From contig SRSI01000038.1 of the NCBI GenBank assembly GCA_005656395.1, positions 1,225,095 to 1,289,094 of the forward strand: a stretch of 64,000 nucleotides of DNA. Direction: 5' to 3'. Within the stretch, counting starts at the first letter, position 1. Every line of letters begins with the position of its first letter. The position numbers and the translations under genes were made by a program. Of the stretch, positions 55,601 through 64,000 are shown piece by piece. The notes under the pieces were generated by a model that saw only the letters and a program-made list of their open reading frames with translations, searched no databases and was not told where the DNA came from. The DNA is from Strongyloides papillosus (taxonomy: Eukaryota > Nematoda > Chromadorea > Rhabditida > Strongyloididae).

Positions 55601-57984
55601 TCAGGTACAGCTGTGTTTATTACACGTTTAGCTTCAACATGCAACACAAATGTTGGAGGACCTGGTGTTTTAAAATCTCTTTGTTGACCGGTATAACTCG
55701 CAAAGGCAAATTTGTTATTAATTCGCCTACAATGCTTTTTAAAGTATATACTTTCCTCATCTTCACCTATAAACAAATCTTTTATAAATTTAGGAAAGTT
55801 ATTAAATAGTCTTTCATATTCTTTAACTCCCCCAAATTCACAGCATTGTTTATACTTAGATTCTTTTTCGTAGAACATTGCTTGGCAATGTTCACAGCCA
55901 GTAGAAAGAGGACCCAAATAATGCTCATCTGGAATAATTTCCTCATCTCTAGCCGGAAAAAGTTTTTGTTTTTTCAAACTCTTTCTGTTTCTTTGTCTTT
56001 TTTTTGTAGAACCATTAGCTACTTGAATTGAATCAAGAGCTTTTACAATAGAATCTACTTGAGAATTTTTATTAAAAGATACATCAGCACATTTTGTAAT
56101 GTTACTTGATAATCTTTTTATTCTTTTTGTTAATTTCTTTTTATTTGTTTCTTTTTTAGACTTATTTAAGTAGATTAAATTTACTAATAAATCATTAACT
56201 AAAGAAAATTTGTCACTACTCGTGTCTAATTTATCCCTTTTTGCAATATTTTTCAAACTTTTTGGTAAGTTTGTTTTGGATCTCAGTAATTGCACTCTTA
56301 ATTTATTAATTTCTGATTTTTTTTTGCAATTTCTTATTTTATTTTTAGTGTTATTTACTTGCTTTAATGTAGATTCAAGATCTACATTAAGCTCCATTGG
56401 ATCATTTAATATATTATTTTCAGATATATCAACTTCCATTGGCTCATTATCACTTATTGCAACATTTTTACTTACATTACTATCAATTATCTCATTTACT
56501 TTTGAAATATCTTTAGATTCTGGGTTAACAGTATCTTGTGATAATTTTTTTCGTAATCTATTAAGATGTACTTGCAATTTCTTTTTTTCATGAGTTTTTT
56601 TGCAGTTTTTAATTTTACTTTCAACTACAATTATTTCTTTTAATGTAGAGTCAATGTCTACATCAAAATCCATTAGAATTTGCGATGTTATTTTTTTACA
56701 AATATCAATCTCCATTGGTTCGTCTTTTTCTAAATCAAAACCATTTTTGAGATTATTATCAAATACCTCATTTAATTTTAAAGTTTCAATACAATTTTCT
56801 TTAACAGTATCTATAGATTTTTTTTCTAATCTATTTAACTGTACTTGTATTTTCTTTTTATCACTTAGTCTTTTACACTTATCATATCTAACTTTTAATA
56901 AAGATATTTCTTCATTTAAATTAGAGTCGACTTTTTTATTTTTATTATTTTTAGATAAATGTAAAGGTTCTTTTTTGACTATTTTTGATAGTCTACCCTT
57001 TACACTTTTTTTAGTTGTCGAAATATCAGAATTAACATCTGATATATTTTCAACACTAATGTTTATACCATTAAGATCAAATATTGAATTATTACAAACT
57101 TGATTAGCTTGTAAATGTTCAATCAAATCTCCTAATGTGTTAAACATTAGCATACATGAAACACCATTAGAGCAATATCTTCCATTTTGATCCATAGAAT
57201 GTGGATCAAATAAGAAGAATGCTCCATCATGGTGTATTATTGAAGAAGCCCTTTCATTAGCAATCAAGATTAAAAACTGATGTTCGTTTACTAATCTATT
57301 TAATGCTTGTGAAAGAGAAACGAAACCAAAAGAAATCTCGTTTCTTTTAACCTTCTTCCCTCTTCCTGTAAATGAATAGCACGAAGCTGTGCTAAACGTA
57401 ACTTTACGATTAAACAATATTGTTTCTCGTATAATGTTGGTTACTGATAAATAACCTCTACCATCAATTGAATAATTTGTACTGCGCAAATAATTAACGC
57501 TTCTTTCGTACAAAATATTTCCTTGATTAAGGACAGTGTTTATATCAACTCTAACCCAATTTAATGGTGATTTGATACATGCCATAATCAATGCTGCAGA
57601 TGACATTGCAACACATTGATTATTCTGTCCCAAAGCTGCTTGACACATATCGGCCCGCAAAATTTTACAAAAAGTTGCACTATTGGAATTTATTGGCACG
57701 TAATCATTTTGAATTACCATGCCTCCAGCACAACTTTTTTTATTTTTTATAGCTTTAACCAAATCATCGGCTTGACTATTATTTCTAATGGTTATCGAAT
57801 AAATGATTCCATTAGTATTAAGAATGTATGACACACAAATGTCTTCATCCAAAATAATGACATGCTTCGAATTAATGAAATCATGTCTAAAATTATGATT
57901 TACTGAATCAGTAGAATCACAAATTAAAGTTTTTGGAATGTCAATTTTATTAACTTTTTTCAATAAATTGTTGACGAATTCCAT
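52687..57984 (-). CDS. Helitron peptidase-Rep-helicase protein, N-terminal 1765 aa
   Basis: Residues about 105-300 look like a cysteine peptidase of the herpesvirus tegument (Herpes_teg_N) type: NNQCVAMSS (C124 as nucleophile) and LFDPHS (D260, H262). Residues 340-620 are Lys/Asn-rich with three diverged repeats carrying KIxNCKK and PMEVDI motifs. The Helitron-like N-terminal domain follows ([14 protein letters not shown], near 715). The HUH nuclease is near 1145 ([10 protein letters not shown]), with YLFKYTHK near 1288 holding the tyrosines that nick and join DNA. The Pif1-type helicase has GPAGTGKT (1622-1629), IIIDEAPM (about 1700) and [10 protein letters not shown] (about 1738). It nicks, unwinds and pastes the element by rolling-circle transfer. 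ATG at 57984 is the first in frame. The chain ends at a TAG in the middle of the helicase. Confidence 0.9.
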   Translation of the reverse strand: MEFVNNLLKKVNKIDIPKTLICDSTDSVNHNFRHDFINSKHVIILDEDICVSYILNTNGIIYSITIRNNSQADDLVKAIKNKKSCAGGMVIQNDYVPINSNSATFCKILRADMCQAALGQNNQCVAMSSAALIMACIKSPLNWVRVDINTVLNQGNILYERSVNYLRSTNYSIDGRGYLSVTNIIRETILFNRKVTFSTASCYSFTGRGKKVKRNEISFGFVSLSQALNRLVNEHQFLILIANERASSIIHHDGAFFLFDPHSMDQNGRYCSNGVSCMLMFNTLGDLIEHLQANQVCNNSIFDLNGINISVENISDVNSDISTTKKSVKGRLSKIVKKEPLHLSKNNKNKKVDSNLNEEISLLKVRYDKCKRLSDKKKIQVQLNRLEKKSIDTVKENCIETLKLNEVFDNNLKNGFDLEKDEPMEIDICKKITSQILMDFDVDIDSTLKEIIVVESKIKNCKKTHEKKKLQVHLNRLRKKLSQDTVNPESKDISKVNEIIDSNVSKNVAISDNEPMEVDISENNILNDPMELNVDLESTLKQVNNTKNKIRNCKKKSEINKLRVQLLRSKTNLPKSLKNIAKRDKLDTSSDKFSLVNDLLVNLIYLNKSKKETNKKKLTKRIKRLSSNITKCADVSFNKNSQVDSIVKALDSIQVANGSTKKRQRNRKSLKKQKLFPARDEEIIPDEHYLGPLSTGCEHCQAMFYEKESKYKQCCEFGGVKEYERLFNNFPKFIKDLFIGEDEESIYFKKHCRRINNKFAFASYTGQQRDFKTPGPPTFVLHVEAKRVINTAVPENKDNLSYGQLYFYGPDVAEDIRNKNVNAFNEISVISNLTHIISKINMLALSYKHFGDYIREQELKHKNENKAVPMYKLVLRPPANKNDRVRNLPEVTEIAVIFQSEDGEVPDYNVLLCNKTGKLETLSHYSPLKDPATYPLFFPTGAFGWKEKTTYKKGNEQRSLTKLVYYQNLIAVRPSFNPLHHEGLLFQLFVVDAYTAIERDRLNYVIKLNKELKQKNNKQIEDLLEDYLIGDEDNEEAAKKSERIKLFSSYIGSRRFMHLGYQDGMAIVRKFGKPDFFITMTTNPNWREITENLYPGQLPNDRHDLIARVFKHKSDALIHDLKENKIMGNVVYLQSTIEFQKRSLPHIHILVKVSKEDFRLTSDQVDECVKAEFPDKEKNPRLFEIVTKTMVHSRCDISKTKVPCWDEAKNVCTKKFPEQYHKVTSITSKGKVNIKRSFDPLLDITDRFGNKVNNDFCVTYNPYLSLKYNSHINVKICESVLSPKYLFKYTHKSNGDKISADVVETVESKDEVKLHIDGRYVGPSEAVWRIMEYPILYKDWTVVRLAVHLINEDCTVADEMNNGNNNCFKADKGYKSTLLAFYNLNKNDINARKYLYNEIPEYYWFDLKTREWKLRHRQRRTIGRIFTVSPMNVELFSLRQLLLHVPGATCEGDLKIVNGFQWPSFRDAAIARGLLDTEDNYNELFEEACESAMPNMLRNYFGLMICYWPSFTRHYDTFIKFKNYLIEDYLMKYNGNEERAEAQAIFDIRNVLQSNNFNGYTDLPEVNFDIIEIDYVEDKDVLKRLGEENLKSANEEQKNFINRILNIIVNNFSDKRCFFLEGPAGTGKTFVYTTLYYLIRAEDKIVLNCASTGIAATLLRNGQTVHSMFSVPITLFDSNFRLSKLNKLRTTMLEKASLIIIDEAPMLSKYVIDYLDQQLKKVCKNDLPFGGKVIICGGDFRQTLPILPNSTRHQNVLFSIKYSPL

Positions 57985-58799
57985 TTCTCCCGTTTTTTTC
58001 TATCTGAAATTAAAAAAATTAGTACAATATAATAACAACGTAAAACATTTATTTATAAGAACGATAATAATAAAAATGGTACTTTTTAGTTTCGATAGAG
58101 CCATTCTTAAATTTAAGTTTTAGTGATTAAAAAAAGACTATATGTTAAAAAAAAGTATTTTTATAAAAATAGATCAATATAGTATACTAATAAATCAATA
58201 GAAATTAATAAAGTAAACTTAACAATACTAACAAAAACAATGAATTAACAACTTAAAATAGTTTTAAAAGAATAAATAAAAAAGAATTGTTTGTAAAATA
58301 AACATGGATATAAAGTAATGTGGAGGAAACTTGAAAAAATAGTTATTTTAAATATTGACATATAAAACTTATATTTAAAGATAACAAATAAATTACAGAA
58401 ACTCTTAATTGTAGCAAAATATTATTACTAAATAACTAAATATTCTCAAATTAATAATCAAACTAACTTCTTAAAGATTAAAATAATAAAACCTTAAAAA
58501 TTTAAATATAAATTTGATCACATATATTTTGATTATTGAAAATTTCTAATTCTTTATTAATTTATATGGTAAAATTTTGAAAAAATGCCAAAAACATCAT
58601 TGACATAATATATTCTATATATTTTATATATAAAATTTTATGGATAAAATCAAAAAAATGCAACTCTTATATAAATTTTTGAAGGATATAAATTACAATA
58701 TTTATCTTATTTATTTAAATTTTATATCAGTTATACAATAAATAATTTGAATATCCATATATCATATATTTTATCATAAATATTTGAAAGAAATCATGT
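57985..58799. other. Helitron leader between repeats and ORF
   Basis: A+T-rich, non-coding, part of the Helitron; should hold its promoter. No distinct motif recognised. Confidence 0.45.
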
Positions 58800-60170
58800 A
58801 CAAAATTTGGTCGATAACTTAAGCGACTTATAGTCAATTCTTTTAATATTAAGTTTCCTTCTTATTCTTGAGTTGTATCTTTCAAATGAGTCGTGAACCA
58901 TAAAATTTCATGGACTTTGAAAAGAGTTATTTTCGGAAAAAAACTATGCAAAGATGTGTCTAAAAATGTGGTATTTTTTAAAAATAATTTGGCCTCTTGT
59001 GAACCAAAAGTTTTGAAATCCATTTTCCGCACTAAGTTGAAAAAAAATACATTAAATGACTATTTGACAGTAAAATTTAATCAAGTTTGAAAAGAGTTAT
59101 GTCTGGAACAAAATTGATTTTTACAACAAAAATAGAAAAAGGCAAGAAAAATGACACTAAAATTGGCATAAATCGTTTTCTAGATAAGCTGTAAACTTCG
59201 CAATAGTCTCATTTTCTAAGTTATACTTAAATCTATATAAGCAAGCCATAGTTCCTTTATTTTATAAAGTTTCCATTAAGTAATAGCTATTTAACTTTTT
59301 AATTTTTACCAAAAAAATAGTCATCACTTATTGATCCATATCTTAGCCAATTTCTTATCAATCCTAATGCTGCTGTGTTTGCGCACTATTCTGAAGTTGT
59401 ACCTTTTAAATGAGTCATAAACCAAAAAATTTCATTAACTTTGAAAACAGTTATTTTTGGAACAAAACTATGCAAAAATGTGTCCAAAAAAGTAATGTTT
59501 TCTAAAAATAATTTGGCCAGTTATAAATCAAAAGTTTCGGGACTTGTTTTCCCCCTTAAGTTAAAAAAAAATACATCGAATAACTATTTGACCATAAAAA
59601 TTGATCAAGTTTGAAGAGAGTTATATCTGGAACAAAATTGATTTTTACAAAAAAAATAGAAAAAAGGCAAAAAAGTTGATATTCAAATTAATATATCTTC
59701 TTTCGTAGTTGAGCTAAAAACTTCGTTAGACCCTTATTTTTTAAGTTAGACATAGAACTAAATAACAGATGCTATTGTTTTTCATTTCATCAAAGTTATG
59801 ACTAAGTTATAGCTACTTAACTTTTATGATTTTTTTTTAAAATGGTCACTACTCTTTGGACCACAACTCGGCCAATGTTTAATATAATTCCATAGTATTG
59901 TGTTTCCCCACTATTCTGGAATTAGACCTTTCAAATAATATAAAAACCATCATACTTTTTTAATTTTAAAATAACGTTTTCCCCTGTACAAAACTATGCT
60001 AAAAAAGGCCAAAAAAACAGTGTTTTTTGGAGATAATTTGGCCAATTATAGTCCAAAATATTTGAGACCTATTTTCCCCCCTAAGTTAGAAAAAAACACA
60101 TCTTTTGGCTATTTACCCATAAAAATCGGTTGAATTTGAAGAGAGTTATGAGACAGACAAATTTTTTTTC
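58800..60170 (-). repeat. About three ~520-bp repeats at the 5' side of the Helitron
   Basis: On the minus strand, CATAACTCTCTTCAAA-like landmarks occur near 60150, 59620 and 59095, spaced about 525 bp. The units match those at 27357-29400 in inverted orientation. Confidence 0.8.
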
Positions 60171-60191
60171 CTTATTTCTTTTTGGTATAGA

Positions 60192-60742
60192 TATTTTCTT
60201 CTTTGTTGAAGTGCTATAATAAAGTCTTCATTTATAATAAAATTTATTTATCAAATAAATGTTTATATATTTAATTAATTATTGTTATTTATAATTTATA
60301 TTCTGTGTAGAATTTGAAGATATTTTTGTAGAAAAAAAAAGTTGATAAATATTAAGAGTATCACCATTTTATTTTTAAATAATATAGTTAATACTAAACT
60401 TTTTTGTGTTAAATAATGCATTATGAAATACTTTAAGAATTATCTTTATGTTATTTTTGTTTTTCTAATTAACCTTATATTTTAATTGAGTGATAGAATA
60501 TTTATAAAAATAAAGTTAAATCTTAACTAAAGTTGTTTACATTTTCACAACTCTTAGAGTTGGAAACATAATAAAAGATTATCAAAATATTTTAATATGT
60601 TGTGGAAAAATAATTTCACCAAAATGTATTAATTATCAAGAATTATATTACGTAAACAAATATAGTTAAAGAGAAATAGTCATTTAAACAAATTTTTTAG
60701 CATTTTTTCTAAAAAATTTTTTTTCTGAGAAATAAGGAGTTG
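60192..60742. other. A+T-rich spacer
   Basis: No feature seen. Confidence 0.45.
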
Positions 60743-60751
60743 GCCACCAAG

Positions 60752-61972
60752 GGGGGCGTCCTACTTCTCCACAAGAAGTGACATTATAATTCAAACTACA
60801 AAATCCTTTGTTTTTTTCGTTCAAACTATTAAAAAACAATATTGGGAATGTTAATAAATAATAATCAATTACATTTTATAAAAAAATATTTAAAAATTGA
60901 AAGTTGAAATTTATATAAATATTATATTGCAATAAATTCCCATCAATAATGTCTTATTGTTAATTCAAGATTAAAGATATTTACTCAATTTTGTTTTTCA
61001 TTACATTATGAGAATAAATTCTTTTATAAAAATTTAGCAATTTGCATTAAATGATTAAAAGTATAAAAAAACTATTTTTAAACTGTTAATTATTGAAAAA
61101 AAAATATTTACTGTTTAAATTGATTTTTCATTTTCCTCCTATATACAAGTTATTCCAAATATTATCATTGTATTCTAATGTTTTATAACTGATGTGAACA
61201 TAAAACTATTTATTTATTAAAATATATCCATATATATTACAATAGTTATGATTTTTTACAAACAATATGTAACATTATAAGAAATTAAAGCTATTAGATA
61301 TATAACAATATTCTCTAATCAGTTTATTTTTTTAATTTTATTAATTGGTAATTTCTTATGACTTTATCTTTCGAATTTCTACATTTTTTAAGAGTTTGAA
61401 GAATCACAGAATGTGAAAAAATTTTTTAGTAGTTTACCATTGAATTATGAAAAAGATAAAAAATTGATGAAGAAAACTACTTTAAAGTGAAATAAAAAAT
61501 TTATTTTTGTTAATAAGAAAACTTTTGATATGCAAAATTACATTTATGAAACAAATGAATAACAATTATCACTTTATCCACTACCAAAATGATTTGGTCA
61601 AAAAAAATCCTTTCAATTTAATATATTTCAAACCATTTAATGCAAATCATAAGTCATATAAAGACAATGTCTACATAGATTATATAAAGTTTCTTTATGT
61701 TATTATAGTAAAAGAGTAATGTACCAAAAATTAATATCACATTTTCAACACTTTTTTAATAAAACTCATTAAATAATGAAATTATTTATCATATAAAATA
61801 ATATACTGATTAGATTTATCAGTTATTCATAAGAATATACTATGGTGGAGAAATAGGTATATATAGCATACTTCTCCACTACCATAATATATTAGTGGAG
61901 AACCATGTCATATATATATATGCATACTTTTCCACCTGTATAATTATGGTAGTGGAGAAGTAGGTATGCCTC
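60752..61972. mobile_element. 1221-bp non-autonomous TIR element abutting tRNA-Leu (9-bp duplications)
   Basis: GCCACCAAG occurs at 60743-60751 and again at 61973-61981; its last G is the first base of tRNA-Leu. Inside are inverted ends containing CCTACTTCTCCAC (left) and GTGGAGAAGTAGG (right), with more GTGGAGAA motifs and palindromes at 61840-61960. A 9-bp duplication suits Mutator-like elements; reading it as 8 bp would suit hAT. No transposase; the 70-codon frame at 61507 is not convincing. Confidence 0.7.
61840..61965. repeat. Subterminal GTGGAGAA/TTCTCCAC palindromes
   Basis: Alternating forward and reverse copies of GTGGAGAA with TATATA-rich spacers, able to fold into a hairpin next to tRNA-Leu. 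Likely transposase-binding sites of the element at 60752. Confidence 0.65.
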
Positions 61973-61980
61973 GCCACCAA

Positions 61981-62062
61981 GTCGCGATGGCCGAGCGGTC
62001 TAAGGCGTTGGATTTAAGACCCAATATCGTAAGATGCGTGGGTTCGAACCCCACTCGCGACA
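61981..62062 (+). tRNA. tRNA-Leu (anticodon TAA)
   Basis: 82 nt, class II. The acceptor GTCGCGA pairs with TCGCGAC and the discriminator is A. The anticodon loop TTTAAGA gives TAA; the stem TTGGA/CCCAA has one A-C mismatch next to the loop. The variable arm is ATATCGTAAGATG. A transposable element lies directly upstream, so any 5' control sequence beyond a few bases has been replaced. Confidence 0.92.
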
Positions 62063-64000
62063 GAATTTCTTTTAAAATCTATTATGAGATTTTAAAAAAA
62101 TCTTTAGTAGTTATTTTTTTAGTCATTTCTTTTGTCCATTACATAAATTTTACCAATAAAGTCGTAAATTGTTTTTTACTATTTAAAATAACTAATTTTT
62201 ACATAAATATTTAAAATTACCAAACTTGTCAAACATTAATTACTTCATTGAAAATACTAGTTTAAAAAATTCAGCTTCATTCGAATATCTAATGATGCTA
62301 GTTTTGTTGATCTGAGATAATGGACCTTTGGTTGTCCATAGTTGCCCATATTTTTTCCTTTTTTTAAATGCTATTTAGCTTGTCTATGAGTAATCATGGG
62401 CAGGCGAATTTCTGTCGTCTTTTCGTTAATTAGAATAGAAGTCGCTGTGAAATGTGTATTCGTGTGTAAGATGAACCCAATGAAATAACCAGAAATATAT
62501 TAGTACAAATAAAAAAATGCCATTTTGCATACTCATCCACAAGCGAATTCTTCTTTTCTTATTTTTTTGTCCATTAATTATACTTATTTAAAATAACATC
62601 ACTATAATTGTTTAATGATTTACCACTTTTATTTAAATCACGCTATATAATTGCTGTGTTATTATAGTAGAACTTATACGTTTCTTGATTAAAAATAATT
62701 ATTCATTAATGATGGCTTTATTTGACTATTAAAATAATGTACTTTTATGACAGTTAAATTGGTAATTCAATAATAAAATTTATTTTTATATTTTTTTTAA
62801 CACAAACTGTTATTTTTAAAATATTTATTGTTTTTAAAATTTATTTAAGTTGATCTATAAACTTCTGAAATATAAATAATTATAGAAACTTGTAAACACA
62901 TTACATCATAAAAGAATAATAAAATGATAATAAAAAATAGAACTATAACAATAACAGTATAAGATTTATAAAGGACATTTTTTACTAGTTTTTTTTATCT
63001 TGTTCTGATCTGTACTTTAAATTATTTTAAAATCTAATTGTAGATAGATCACTTATATTACAGATAGTTGACATAATGGTAAAAATTGCGTTTATTTTAG
63101 TAGTAACATTTAACAAATTTTAAATTATTTAAGATAGTGTAAAATTATAGAAAAATTTTGTTGTCTTTATTAATTAAAAAAGTGAATTATTAAAAAAAGT
63201 AAATAATAAAGAAGAATTGGATGACACATCAACTGTTATCATTTTAATATCTATATAAACCTCCATTTTTTGTATGATCTTAACATTCGTACCTATTATT
63301 ATTACGTGTTGTCATCCCAATTAATTTACCTCTTTACCGAAGGTGAGTGTTTTAATTTTAATGTGTCTTTTACTATATTTTTTATAGTCCGTCTTTATAA
63401 AGTTTTACATATAGTCAGTTATTTCATAAGTGTGTGCCAACAAATATCGTTGTTATTTTTCTAAATTAATATCAAAATTAAAGAAAGTTTTTAAATTCCA
63501 CTGAAATAAGTTCAAGTATTTCAAAATATCAGTAACGATTTTAATATCCGAAATTTGTATATGCAAAAATCCGAATATTCTTTTAAGTTAAATTTGTTTT
63601 CGATGCTGCTTTTACAAAAAAAAAATAAATTATTAGCAGTAATTTTTTTAGCAAAAAATGTAGTGACAAAGTATTGTTATTATTCTTGACAATGCTAAAT
63701 TTATAAAAATTTTGTAGAAATTTAATTTTATCAAGAATGACGTGTCTCACGCTGAAATTGATGTGGAAATTAATAATTTTTTCTAAACGTGTATGCATGA
63801 AAGTTATTCTTTTATTGTAATATTTTTTATTTTTCTTACAACAATTTGTCATTATTTTCCTAATTGTTATTTTGCCTCACCACAAAGACACATTACTGTT
63901 AACAATTTTGTTCTTATTTTTATTCATTTAAGATAACTTAATTATATTTTTTAGTGCATACTAGCCATCTAATTAAAAAGAGACAAGTAAGAGAGAGCTA
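62063..64000. other. A+T-rich sequence to the end of the window
   Basis: No tRNA, repeat partner or convincing coding sequence. Frames near 63270 and 63583 are Lys/Asn/Phe-rich chance frames. Confidence 0.45.

Larger units (their letters stand above)
51551..60191 (-). mobile_element. Autonomous-type Helitron (8641 bp)
   Basis: Reads leftward. 5' end TCTATACC at 60191 after host A; 3' end has hairpin GACCTGCC-GAA-GGCAGGTC then TAAGGCTGG at 51551 before host T. Encodes a peptidase-Rep-helicase protein at 57984-51850, interrupted by a single TAG. Both ends match the small Helitron at 27315-29818. The 5' 1.4 kb is built of ~520-bp repeats shared with that element. Confidence 0.92.

Noticed and set aside
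56210..57103. Plus-strand Leu/Ser/Phe-rich frames opposite the Helitron protein
   Set aside because: Reverse reading of a Lys/Asn-rich coding region; hydrophobic look is an artefact.
58893..59090. 65-codon frame in the Helitron repeats
   Set aside because: Lies within a diverged ~520-bp repeat unit; the corresponding frame is not kept in other units.
61507..61719. 70-codon frame inside the element next to tRNA-Leu
   Set aside because: A+T-driven composition, no motif, no splice context.

Overview
The window is eukaryotic nuclear DNA from an animal, most likely an invertebrate. It is very A+T-rich. It carries dispersed single tRNA genes with internal A/B boxes and T-run terminators, GT-AG introns of only about 37-60 nt (and one of about 170), and a dense, nested set of retrotransposons, DNA transposons and Helitrons. 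Short introns and this transposon mix would suit a nematode or a similarly compact invertebrate, but nothing here fixes the species. I see no conventional housekeeping protein gene; the best non-transposon coding candidate is a small secreted basic protein at 24.1 kb.

Layout. 0-4.3 kb: tRNA-Ile, tRNA-Ser, then a segment (1728-4298) that recurs at 46200-50640 and carries tRNA-Asn and the 5' part of tRNA-Gln. 4.3-12.4 kb: one 8.07-kb DNA transposon with CACT...AGTG ends and palindromic subterminal repeats. Its left end cuts a tRNA-Gln gene and its right end cuts a tRNA-Pro gene. It holds a transposase-like gene (minus), a spliced gene of unknown function (plus), a probable small spliced membrane-protein gene (plus) and decayed exons. 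12.4-19.3 kb: tRNA-Thr, tRNA-Leu, then a decayed Ty3/Gypsy element with very short LTRs. 19.3-27 kb: TA-flanked MITEs, a CAC-ended MITE, a solo LTR, the secreted-protein gene and a GC-richer island of unknown nature. 27-34 kb: tRNA-Trp, a 2.5-kb non-autonomous Helitron, two short MITEs, tRNA-Ser and a dead mariner.

34.0-46.2 kb: a 12.2-kb Ty3/Gypsy-type element with identical 177-bp LTRs and a perfect 15-nt tRNA-Gln primer site. Gag-Pol is interrupted by a mariner-like insertion that itself contains a pogo/Tigger relic, plus one stop and one frameshift. Between integrase and the 3' LTR lie two genes on the opposite strand, one of them spliced. 46.2-50.7 kb: the second copy of the duplicated segment, broken by a 1950-bp LTR element whose single ORF starts in one LTR and stops in the other, followed by intact tRNA-Asn and tRNA-Gln. 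51.6-60.2 kb: an autonomous Helitron (peptidase, Rep and helicase, one in-frame stop) that shares ends and ~520-bp repeats with the small Helitron at 27.3 kb. 60.8-62.1 kb: a TIR element with 9-bp target duplications lying against tRNA-Leu. The rest shows no feature I can support.

Two themes run through the window. tRNA genes appear as insertion sites and as primers for several elements. Several elements also carry cargo genes that I cannot match to a known family: the plus-strand genes of the 8-kb transposon and the antisense genes of the 12-kb retroelement. These are the best candidates for undescribed biology.
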